Below are positions 1-6,378 of a stretch of DNA of 7,284 nt, in pieces. The DNA comes from Brevibacillus sp. (GTDB lineage Bacteria > Bacillota > Bacilli > Brevibacillales > Brevibacillaceae): positions 1 through 7,284 of the forward strand of contig JARDZO010000275.1 in NCBI GenBank assembly GCA_029240815.1, given 5' to 3'. The position numbers and the translations under genes are program-made. The notes beneath the pieces were generated by a model that saw only the letters and a program-made list of their open reading frames with translations, did no database searches and was not told the origin of the DNA. Each line of letters opens with the position of its first letter. Position 1 is the first letter of the stretch.

Positions 1-1139
1 CCCAATTACGCTGGACAGGGAGTTATTCCGTCGATCAGGCAGTGGCGGCAGAACAGGCACGTAGATACGTTGCGAATCAGCGTCCAGGCATGACACAGTT
101 TCTGATCTGGGCTGTGTGTGGTGCGGGCAAGACAGAGCTGTTGTTTCCCTCCATATCGGAGACACTGTCAGCCGGTGGACGAGTACTGATCGCGACACCG
201 CGCAAAGATGTGGTGCTGGAGCTGGCTCCTCGCCTGCAGCGTGTCTTTCCTCATGCCCGTGTCATTGCCGTTCACGGCTCCAGTCCAGAGAAGTGGGAGG
301 AGGCAGATATTACAATAGCTACCACCCATCAGGTCATGCGGTATTATCAGAGGTTTCCTCTTGTCGTTCTGGATGAAGCGGACGCGTTTCCGTACCACAA
401 CAATCCGGTGCTCTACAGGGCAGTATCAAGAGCGGTGCAGCCGGAGGGCAAGCTGCTCTATTTGAGCGCGACCCCTCCGCGCTATCTCCAGAAAAGCCTG
501 GTAGCCCATCGAAAGAGCAAGATCAGGATCGGTGCTCGTTTCTCGCTTCCGGCGTTGAGTTCTCCCACACATGTTTTGTTGCCAGGACGTTACCATGGAT
601 CGGCGTTACCTGTTCCACGAGTTGTTACTGTCCAAGGGCTACACAAGCGTTTAAAAGCCAGTCGCCCGATAGCTCCGCTGCTCGAGCTGGTTCGGACCGT
701 TCTACAGTCCGAACGCCAACTGTTTCTGTTTGTGCCGCGCATTGATGATGTGGAAAAGATGATTGCCTACCTGACGAAATTCTTTCCTGATGATGCATCC
801 CGGCTGACTGGGGTACATGCAGCAGATCCCTCGCGTGAAGAGAAGGTTCGGGCTTTCCGGGAAAAACGATATCGGCTAATGGTGACAACGACGATCCTGG
901 AGCGGGGAGTGACGATTCCGCGAAGCGATGTTGTTGTGATAGGAGCAGAGGCTCCTGTGTTTGATGAGGCATCCTTGGTCCAGATCGCAGGGCGGGTAGG
1001 GAGGTCTGTCGATGATCCTACGGGAACTGTGCTGTTCCTGCAGGCAGATCGCGCTACATCAACGCGAGCGGCAGTCAAACAGATCAGGCACATGAATCAG
1101 CTTGCCCAGACGCTACGAACCAGGACGGTCCAGACATGA
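1..1139 (+). CDS. comFA: ComFA, late-competence DNA-uptake ATPase (5' end outside window)
   Basis: ComFA is a cytoplasmic superfamily 2, DEAD-box-like ATPase thought to drive single-stranded DNA import through the ComEC channel during transformation. The reading frame is open to the left edge: the first complete codon is at position 3 and reads LRWTGSYSVDQA, a typical ComFA stretch, before a GTG at 42. That GTG has no Shine-Dalgarno sequence, so it is internal and not the start. Counting from it, the helicase motifs run in order: Walker A GAGKT (27-31), DEAD (111-114), SAT (142-144), TTTILERGVTIP (282-293) and the arginine-finger motif QIAGRVGR (314-321). About 378 residues are visible, against roughly 460 in B. 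subtilis. The missing part would hold the N-terminal four-cysteine zinc finger. The stop overlaps the comFC start (ATGA). Family assignment is very secure. Confidence 0.96.
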   Translation, partial: QLRWTGSYSVDQAVAAEQARRYVANQRPGMTQFLIWAVCGAGKTELLFPSISETLSAGGRVLIATPRKDVVLELAPRLQRVFPHARVIAVHGSSPEKWEEADITIATTHQVMRYYQRFPLVVLDEADAFPYHNNPVLYRAVSRAVQPEGKLLYLSATPPRYLQKSLVAHRKSKIRIGARFSLPALSSPTHVLLPGRYHGSALPVPRVVTVQGLHKRLKASRPIAPLLELVRTVLQSERQLFLFVPRIDDVEKMIAYLTKFFPDDASRLTGVHAADPSREEKVRAFREKRYRLMVTTTILERGVTIPRSDVVVIGAEAPVFDEASLVQIAGRVGRSVDDPTGTVLFLQADRATSTRAAVKQIRHMNQLAQTLRTRTVQT

Positions 1140-1906
1140 GAGGCGACTCGTGCGTAGCTTGTGCGGGGCGAGTCGTATTGCAGGCCAAGGAGTCAGCTGC
1201 TCGCAAATTGGCGCAACAGCTATCCAGCAGAACGCGCTACCCTGTCATGTATCGCTTGGTTGCTGGGCTTTCCTTGTGCGCTGCTTGTCTGGAGCGAATG
1301 CCGGTCATCGGGGATGAGATTTGTCAGCAATGCGGACGGGAGCATGAAGCAGATGGGTTGTGCCAGGATTGTCATAAAATAACAGGAGAAACGCTTCAAA
1401 GCAATCGCAGTTTACTCCGATATAATGAATGGGGAAAAGATTTGCTCGGCACGTACAAATATCGTGGCGAGGAACGTCTGGCTGCCTTTTACGCCAAGCT
1501 TCTGACGATAGCGGTTTATCGTTATCATGCAAGGACCACCTTTGACCTCATCGCGACTGTTCCGCTTCATGAGCAACGATTGCAGGAGAGAGGGTTCAAT
1601 CAGGTGGATTTGTTGGCAAAAAGGCTCGGTGCCGATATCGGAGTTCCCGTTCGTACTTTGCTCCTCCGAACGAAGAGAACTGCCAAGCTTAGTCAACAGT
1701 CTGGTCGTACAGCCCGTGAGGAAAGCATGGAAGGGGCGTTTTCGTGGGCAGGTGAAAGTCTGGGACAAGCCGGAGCAGGCTCGTACAGGATTCTGTTGCT
1801 GGACGACATCTACACGACGGGCTCGACTCTGCGGTCGTGCGCGAAAACGATACGGGAACATGCAGGGTCTCATAGCCACATCTATTCCGTAACGATCTAT
1901 CGATAG
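1136..1906 (+). CDS. comFC: ComFC, zinc-finger phosphoribosyltransferase-like competence protein
   Basis: ComFC (ComF/GntX family) is needed for transformation and is thought to work with ComFA at the inner face of the DNA-uptake machine; its enzymatic role is unsettled. The 256-residue protein has four CxxC pairs at its N-terminus (C6/C9, C48/C51, C63/C66, C76/C79), fitting zinc binding. Then come the family segment VPLHEQRLQERGFNQ (142-156) and a PRPP-binding loop LDDIYTTGST (222-231), the hallmark of type I phosphoribosyltransferases. The spacing between the first and second CxxC pairs (38 residues) is longer than I recall for B. subtilis. The ATG at 1136 shares four bases with the comFA stop. 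The preceding AGGACGG (1122-1128) is only a weak ribosome site, so translation is probably coupled to comFA. In B. subtilis comFB lies between the two genes; it is absent here. Confidence 0.95.
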   Translation: MRGDSCVACAGRVVLQAKESAARKLAQQLSSRTRYPVMYRLVAGLSLCAACLERMPVIGDEICQQCGREHEADGLCQDCHKITGETLQSNRSLLRYNEWGKDLLGTYKYRGEERLAAFYAKLLTIAVYRYHARTTFDLIATVPLHEQRLQERGFNQVDLLAKRLGADIGVPVRTLLLRTKRTAKLSQQSGRTAREESMEGAFSWAGESLGQAGAGSYRILLLDDIYTTGSTLRSCAKTIREHAGSHSHIYSVTIYR

Positions 1907-1994
1907 CCAGCATGAGTGAATTGAGTTATCATGGGAGGCATACATCAAGTAGAGAACGGAACGAAATATGTAAGGTATGTGAAGGGGTGTCATT
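1907..1994 (+). other. comFC-yvyF intergenic gap, no terminator seen
   Basis: This gap was examined for a stop or start of transcription. I see no stable hairpin followed by a T-run, only a 5-base CATGA/TCATG pair without a T-tail. There is also no convincing -35/-10 pair; TTGAGT at 1921 lacks a good partner at 16-18 bases. The only clear element is the yvyF ribosome site. The simplest reading is that yvyF is reached by read-through from the comF genes, although an unrecognised promoter cannot be excluded. Confidence 0.45.
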
Positions 1995-2423
1995 ATGTCT
2001 TTGGGCAAACTGGCAAACTGTTCACGGTGTGATGCGCTTTTTGTACAAGCTGTCCGCGACATTTGTCCGAAGTGCTATCAAGCAGTGGAACAGGAATATG
2101 AGCTGTGTGCGCGTTTTTTGCGCAAGCGGGAAAATCGCGGCTCCAACATTCATCAGGTGAGCGAAGCGACTGGTGTCAGTATTAAGCAAATTACGAAATT
2201 TATTAAAGAAGGACGCATATCTGTGGCTGGGAATCCAAGTCTTGGATATCCTTGCGAGAGCTGCGGTATTATGATCCGGGTAGGAAATATTTGCGAATCC
2301 TGCATGAAGGGTCTGAAACATGATATTACGCAGCAGCTCGAAGTCGATCAACGTCTTGAAGACGACAAACTGTCAGGATTTGCGACAGCAGCGTATCGAA
2401 GGAAGGAGAATGCTGACGAATAG
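1995..2423 (+). CDS. yvyF: YvyF family zinc-ribbon/HTH flagellar-locus protein
   Basis: This 142-residue protein belongs to the YvyF family of small proteins encoded next to flgM in flagellated Firmicutes. B. subtilis YvyF has about 140 residues and no settled biochemical role. Four CxxC pairs are visible, in two groups: C9/C12 with C24/C27, and C87/C90 with C100/C103, each able to form a zinc ribbon. Between them, residues 52-75 (HQVSEATGVSIKQITKFIKEGRI) read as a helix-turn-helix of MerR/excisionase type. The C-terminus is charged and probably flexible. The start is supported by the purine-rich GAAGGGG at 1981-1987. The architecture suggests a DNA-, RNA- or protein-binding regulator; that is inference. 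It is followed by a terminator-like hairpin, which places it at the end of the comF unit. Confidence 0.88.
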   Translation: MSLGKLANCSRCDALFVQAVRDICPKCYQAVEQEYELCARFLRKRENRGSNIHQVSEATGVSIKQITKFIKEGRISVAGNPSLGYPCESCGIMIRVGNICESCMKGLKHDITQQLEVDQRLEDDKLSGFATAAYRRKENADE

Positions 2424-2439
2424 TTTTGTACAAAAAAAC

Positions 2440-2467
2440 TAATCGCGGACAACAAAATTGCCGATGA
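2440..2467 (+). promoter_or_regulatory. Candidate sigma-D promoter for flgM operon
   Basis: TAAT at 2440-2443 and GCCGATGA at 2460-2467 are separated by 16 bases, resembling the sigma-D (sigma-28) consensus TAAA/GCCGATAA. The hag promoter in this window has the same 16-base spacing and the same preceding ACTAA, which strengthens the call. Predicted transcription would start near 2474, about 68 bases before the flgM ATG. The -10 box lies inside the left arm of the terminator-like hairpin at 2451-2496. A sigma-D promoter before flgM is known in B. subtilis and would give autoregulation by FlgM. Confidence 0.68.
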
Positions 2468-2496
2468 TACTACTAAGAAGTATCATCGGTTTTGTT
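2451..2496 (+). terminator. Rho-independent terminator after yvyF, overlaps flgM promoter
   Basis: CCGATGATACT (2461-2471) and AGTATCATCGG (2479-2489) form a perfect 11-base-pair stem with a 7-base loop. It is flanked by AACAAAA (2451-2457) on the left and TTTTGTT (2490-2496) on the right, which are also complementary. The stem plus T-rich tail fits an intrinsic terminator, possibly working in both directions because of the A-rich left flank. The stem is AT-rich, so efficiency may be partial. It begins 27 bases after the yvyF stop codon. Confidence 0.8.
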
Positions 2497-2542
2497 ATAT
2501 ACACGCAATTCATGTCCGGTGGTTTGAGAGGATGGTTTTCAC

Positions 2543-2818
2543 ATGCGGATTAATGAACCCAATCGAGTCGGAATGATCAACGCCTACAACAAGACAGGCA
2601 ATGCCCAGGCAGGGAAAACAGGCAAGATTCCGATGGGTAAAGATGAAGTAAATATTTCCACAGAAGCGTTGGAAATGCTGAAGCAAGTAGAAGATCCGGA
2701 TTCGCCGCAAAGGCGCGAAAAGGTGGATCGTTTGAAAAAGCAGGTAGAGGAAGGAACCTATCGCGTCTCTAGCGACAAGATCGCAGAGAAATTCCTATCC
2801 TTTTGGCAAAAGAAATAA
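2543..2818 (+). CDS. flgM: FlgM, anti-sigma-D factor
   Basis: FlgM binds sigma-D in the cytoplasm and blocks late flagellar gene expression until the hook-basal body is finished, when the inhibition is relieved, in the classical model by FlgM secretion. The protein has 91 residues, against 88 in B. subtilis. The N-terminal half is glycine-, asparagine- and lysine-rich and probably disordered, as expected of an export substrate. The C-terminal half, from about residue 37 (VNISTEALEMLKQVEDPDS) to the end (SDKIAEKFLSFWQKK), carries the conserved sigma-binding helices. AGAGGA at 2527-2532 is the ribosome site, 10 bases before the ATG. It is the first gene of the flagellar unit, downstream of the candidate sigma-D promoter, and 36 bases before flgN. 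Confidence 0.95.
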   Translation: MRINEPNRVGMINAYNKTGNAQAGKTGKIPMGKDEVNISTEALEMLKQVEDPDSPQRREKVDRLKKQVEEGTYRVSSDKIAEKFLSFWQKK

Positions 2819-2854
2819 ACAAGCTCTCTAGGGAAGACGAGGGAGAAACCCAAC

Positions 2855-3355
2855 ATGACGAAAATGGAAATGCTCTACGAGCTGCTCGACAACTTGATCC
2901 AGCTTCACAAAGCCATGTACACATTGTCTACGCACAAGAAAGATGTGCTGATCAAAGGAAATGTGGATGAACTGGTGGCGATCACTCGCCAGGAGCAAAA
3001 GCTGATCAAGGGCGTCACGGCAGCTGAGACAGCCCGTCTGAATGTAGTGAGAGAGCTGACGGCCGAAAAAGGCTTAACGCTGCAGGAAGGCACACTGGCT
3101 GAATTGATCAAGTTGACGACCAGTGCGGAAGAGAAGACGCGACTGACTGTCCGTCGCAATGAGTTGAGCCGGATTGTTTTCGAACTGCGCGATGCGAACG
3201 AACTGAATCAGCAGTTGCTAAAGCAATCCCTTTCTTTTGTAAACATGACGCTCGACCTGATCACTGATACACCTGAGGATGACTTTATTTATGGCAATCC
3301 GTCCTCCGACGGGTATCGTCAGGCGAATCGAACTTTTTTTAATAAAAAAGCGTAA
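2855..3355 (+). CDS. flgN: FlgN, export chaperone for FlgK and FlgL
   Basis: FlgN (YvyG in B. subtilis) is a cytoplasmic type III export chaperone that keeps the junction proteins FlgK and FlgL export-competent and hands them to the flagellar export gate. The 166-residue protein is almost wholly predicted helical, with long heptad-like stretches over about residues 5-135 and no signal peptide or membrane segment, as in the family. The tail (GNPSSDGYRQANRTFFNKKA) looks flexible, like the substrate-binding tails of other FlgN proteins. It sits directly before its clients flgK and flgL, 12 bases from flgK. AGGGAG at 2840-2845 is the ribosome site. The last codons contain T7 and A6 runs. Sequence conservation in this family is low, so context weighs heavily in the call. 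Confidence 0.92.
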   Translation: MTKMEMLYELLDNLIQLHKAMYTLSTHKKDVLIKGNVDELVAITRQEQKLIKGVTAAETARLNVVRELTAEKGLTLQEGTLAELIKLTTSAEEKTRLTVRRNELSRIVFELRDANELNQQLLKQSLSFVNMTLDLITDTPEDDFIYGNPSSDGYRQANRTFFNKKA

Positions 3356-3367
3356 AGAGGTGTCAGC

Positions 3368-4846
3368 ATGCGCTCAACCTTTCATGGTATTGAGGTAAGC
3401 AAGCGCGGTTTGTTCGCACAACAGTCCGCCTTAAATACGACAGGCCACAACATTGCCAATGCAAACACAGAGGGCTACAGCCGTCAGCGTGTGAATATGG
3501 AGACGACGACAGGACTTCCGTACGTGGGAATGTTTGCAAGCATCGAGCCAGGTCTCCTCGGTACTGGGGTACAGGCAGATAGCATTCAACGCCTGCGCGA
3601 AGAGTTTCTGGATATTCAGTATCGCAACGAGTTCAAGCGTCAGGGCTATTGGGATGCGCGTACGGAAACCTTGGAAAAGGTAGAAGGCATCATGAACGAA
3701 CCTTCCGATACAGGCTTGCAGAAGGTCATGGACCAAATGTGGCAAGCATGGCAAGACTTGGCGAAAGACCCAACAGATACGTCTGCGCGTGCGGTTCTGC
3801 GGGAACGAAGCAAAGCTGTCGCTGATACGTTCAATACGACCTACAAGCATTTGCAGGAAGTCCAAACCGACCTGGACAACGTCGTCAACGTAAAGGCGAT
3901 AGAAATTAACTCACTCGGTCAGCAGATCGCCAGCCTGAACAACCAGATTTCCAATGTAGTGCCGCATGGGTACCAGCCAAATGACTTGTACGATCAGCGC
4001 GATGTATTGGTAGACAAGCTCTCCAAATTGGTTGACATCAAGGCTACACAGTCAACGAATGGCATGGTAAACGTTACGATCGAAGGCAGGGATTTCGTTA
4101 CAGGCATTACCGCTCAGCCTTTTGCTGCTCAGCAAAATCCGCTTACAGGTATGAGTAGCTTGACGCTGGGTGGAGGGGCATTCGTTCCGACTTCAGGCTA
4201 TATGGCGGGTACGCTGGAATCGCGTGATCAGATCGTGCCTAACATTTTGAAGCGTTTGGATGTTCTAGCGGTGAATTTGACAAAGGAAATCAACGATGTT
4301 CATCGCGCTGGCATGAGTCTGGCCGATATTAACAATGGTACTGCTATGGGACTGCCTTTCTTTGTGGACTCTAGCACGCTCACTGCCAATGGAGATAATC
4401 CCAAAGGTGCTGCTACGATTGCCATTAATCCGGAAATCACAAAGAGCTTGGATGCCATCGCGGCAGCCAAACCGGAAACAGGTTCTACACCAGTGGGCAA
4501 CAACGAGACAGCACTCGCAATTGCCTCTATCAAATTCAAGACTCTCGCTGCGGGAACAGGCCCAAATGATCTGCCAGAGAGCTCTACTCTGGACAACTAC
4601 TACCGCTACACCATCAGCCAACTGGGTGTCGACGCTCAGGAAGCGACTCGCAATCAGGCAAACTCCGAAATGCTGGTTGGCACCGTAGATAACCAACGCC
4701 AATCGGTCTCCGGAGTATCCATCGATGACGAGATGGCCGAAATGGTGAAATACCAGCACGCCTACAGTGCATCCGCACGCGTCATGACAAGCATGGACGA
4801 AATTTTGGACAAAGTCATCAACGGCATGGGCCGTGTTGGCCTCTAA
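3368..4846 (+). CDS. flgK: FlgK, flagellar hook-associated protein 1
   Basis: FlgK (HAP1) forms the first of two rings joining the curved hook to the filament and is secreted through the flagellar export apparatus. The protein has 492 residues, near the 507 of B. subtilis. The N-terminal rod/hook-type segment is clear, with NTTGHNIANANTEGYSRQ at 23-40. The matching C-terminal helix domain is at 449-492 (GVSIDDEMAEMVKYQHAYSA then SARVMTSMDEILD). These two ends pair to form the D0 domain, while the middle makes the exposed, more variable domains. There is no Sec signal peptide, as expected. The ribosome site AAAGAGGTG (3354-3362) overlaps the flgN stop codon, so translation is probably coupled. 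flgL follows after 15 bases. Confidence 0.97.
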   Translation: MRSTFHGIEVSKRGLFAQQSALNTTGHNIANANTEGYSRQRVNMETTTGLPYVGMFASIEPGLLGTGVQADSIQRLREEFLDIQYRNEFKRQGYWDARTETLEKVEGIMNEPSDTGLQKVMDQMWQAWQDLAKDPTDTSARAVLRERSKAVADTFNTTYKHLQEVQTDLDNVVNVKAIEINSLGQQIASLNNQISNVVPHGYQPNDLYDQRDVLVDKLSKLVDIKATQSTNGMVNVTIEGRDFVTGITAQPFAAQQNPLTGMSSLTLGGGAFVPTSGYMAGTLESRDQIVPNILKRLDVLAVNLTKEINDVHRAGMSLADINNGTAMGLPFFVDSSTLTANGDNPKGAATIAINPEITKSLDAIAAAKPETGSTPVGNNETALAIASIKFKTLAAGTGPNDLPESSTLDNYYRYTISQLGVDAQEATRNQANSEMLVGTVDNQRQSVSGVSIDDEMAEMVKYQHAYSASARVMTSMDEILDKVINGMGRVGL

Positions 4847-4861
4847 TAGGAGGGATAGGTC

Positions 4862-5764
4862 GTGTCAGTACGAATAACGCAAAACATGTTGAATAGCAAC
4901 ATGCTGAGAAACTTGCATAAATCGATGAGCCATATGGATAATTTGCAACAGCAGCTGTCGTCTGGCAGCAAGATCTCCAAACCATCGGATGATCCGGTTG
5001 TCGCTGCACGCGGCATGTTCTATCGCTCTTCTTTGATGGAGAATGATCAGTACAAGCGCAACGTGGATGAAGCGCAGTCTTGGATGGATATGACGGATAG
5101 TACGATGGATGAGATGGGCAATATCATGAAGCGGGTAAAAGAGCTCCTGGTGTACTCCGGAGATGGGGCCGTTTCGCCTGATGACCTGAAAACGATGGCT
5201 TCGGAAGTGGAAGAGCTCAAAAAGCATATGGGAACACTAGCTAATCAGCAAATTAACGGTAAGTATATTTTTGCTGGTACAGATACGAATAAAGCCCCTT
5301 ATGATGCTACAGCCAAAGCAGGGGCAGGCGACTTCGTCAGTACAAACAGCACTCCTATTAATTTAGAGGTCAGTCAAAATGTGTTTGTGACTTCAAATAC
5401 AAATGCACAAAACATTTTTAACTACCCCAACAATGCCAATAATATGTTTACGGTACTGAATAACATCATTACCGAATTGAGTAACGGTAGATCAGCAACT
5501 CAATTCCAGACCGCTATGAATGATCAATATGACAAGCTTCTGGCTGAACGTGCTTCACTAGGGGCAAGTGTTAATAGGGTAGAATTAATTGCAGAGCGTT
5601 TGAATACTCAGGATGTAAGCATTACTGGCCTGATGTCCAAAAACGAAGATGCAGATATGGCAGAAGTAATGACAGATTTGAAAACACAAGAAAGCGTTCA
5701 CTCCGCTGCATTGGGCTCGGGTGCACGTATCATTCAACCGACTCTGCTGGACTTCCTACGATAG
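4862..5764 (+). CDS. flgL: FlgL, flagellar hook-associated protein 3 (GTG start)
   Basis: FlgL (HAP3) forms the second junction ring, on which flagellin polymerises. The 300-residue protein, against 298 in B. subtilis, begins with a flagellin-type N-terminal domain (RITQNMLNSNML, then LQQQLSSGSKISKPSDDP at 28-45). It ends with the matching C-terminal helices and IIQPTLLDFLR. The start is GTG at 4862, chosen because a near-perfect AGGAGG lies at 4848-4853, eight bases upstream, and because the family begins right there. The central part, about residues 130-220, is asparagine- and threonine-rich with visibly more A and T than the flanks. This is the exposed variable domain. The family assignment is firm; specific domain limits are estimates. 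Confidence 0.97.
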   Translation: MSVRITQNMLNSNMLRNLHKSMSHMDNLQQQLSSGSKISKPSDDPVVAARGMFYRSSLMENDQYKRNVDEAQSWMDMTDSTMDEMGNIMKRVKELLVYSGDGAVSPDDLKTMASEVEELKKHMGTLANQQINGKYIFAGTDTNKAPYDATAKAGAGDFVSTNSTPINLEVSQNVFVTSNTNAQNIFNYPNNANNMFTVLNNIITELSNGRSATQFQTAMNDQYDKLLAERASLGASVNRVELIAERLNTQDVSITGLMSKNEDADMAEVMTDLKTQESVHSAALGSGARIIQPTLLDFLR

Positions 5765-5786
5765 GAAATAAGAGGGAGGTAGTCTC

Positions 5787-6365
5787 ATGCAAATCCCGCA
5801 ACTTCGGATGGAGAGTACTTTTGCACAGTTAGGTCTTACCATCAACAAGCCTGTTCAAGACATCAAGCAGCCGCAAGCTGAAATGAACTTGAAGCAAGTA
5901 CCGGCGATGTTGAATATCGAGCAAGCTCGTACGATATTACAGATCGATTCTAGTCAGGCTCGTGCGAATATCGGTATTATGACCTCCATGCAATTTAGCG
6001 ATAGCTTAGCATCTTATGGTAAACAAAAAGCCATGCAGGCCATCGCAGAAAAAAGCCAAGAAGGCGATCGCTTGATGCGGATCTATACGAAAGAGAATGC
6101 CATTGCGTCCATTGGCAGGGAAAAAGGCATGCGGGCGCTGGAGGGAGGGTATACTCCACCATCTGCTTCGATGGATGATGGTGTAGATATCAGCGCTGAA
6201 TTTAAGCCCGTCATGATTAACGTGCAACGTAATGGGATGAGTATAGATCCTGTGACACGACCTCCTGAGTTGTCCTATACTCCGGGCAAGGTCGAGCCAT
6301 ATATGATACAATACAATAGTCTGACAATAGATGTGGTAGGCAGTCAACTGGATCAAATGATGTAA
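5787..6365 (+). CDS. yviE: YviE family protein (DUF6470), flagellar operon, function unknown
   Basis: This 192-residue protein is the counterpart of B. subtilis YviE (about 190 residues), which lies at the same place between flgL and fliW; no function is established. The N-terminal third consists of short alternating polar/hydrophobic segments that look repeated (PQLRMES..AQLGLTI, then PQAEMNL..VPAMLNI), probably beta strands. A helical middle follows (about 75-118, SYGKQKAMQAIAEKS), then a proline-containing C-terminus with more strands. There is no signal peptide, membrane segment or enzyme motif. AGGGAGGT at 5773-5780 is a strong ribosome site. Conserved position suggests a role tied to flagellin, FliW or junction assembly, but that is inference from neighbours only. 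Confidence 0.87.
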   Translation: MQIPQLRMESTFAQLGLTINKPVQDIKQPQAEMNLKQVPAMLNIEQARTILQIDSSQARANIGIMTSMQFSDSLASYGKQKAMQAIAEKSQEGDRLMRIYTKENAIASIGREKGMRALEGGYTPPSASMDDGVDISAEFKPVMINVQRNGMSIDPVTRPPELSYTPGKVEPYMIQYNSLTIDVVGSQLDQMM

Positions 6366-6378
6366 GCGAGGGGAAAAC

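Noticed and set aside
42..44. GTG as the start codon of comFA
   Set aside because: The frame continues upstream to the window edge with typical ComFA sequence, and no Shine-Dalgarno precedes the GTG.
1631..1638. GCCGATAT inside comFC
   Set aside because: The bases 14-16 upstream (TGTTGG) do not resemble TAAA; it codes for ADI in ComFC.
1412..2062. 216-codon open frame on the - strand across comFC and yvyF
   Set aside because: It lies opposite two well-recognised genes and its translation resembles no family; it is rich in Arg, Ser and Cys as expected of an antisense shadow.
1912..2160. 82-codon open frame overlapping the start of yvyF in another phase
   Set aside because: It has no ribosome site and no family resemblance, and the overlapping yvyF frame is clearly the real gene.
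2527..2535. AGAGGATGG before flgM as a CsrA site
   Set aside because: It matches only the GGA core expected of any Shine-Dalgarno, lacks the CA of CANGGANG, and is not in a hairpin loop.
2511..2545. CATGT/ACATG pairing that would cover the flgM start codon
   Set aside because: Only five base pairs close a 25-base loop; too weak to claim translational control.
4322..4329. GCCGATAT, a perfect sigma-D -10 sequence inside flgK
   Set aside because: There is no TAAA-like -35 box at 14-16 bases upstream, and it encodes ordinary FlgK residues (ADI).
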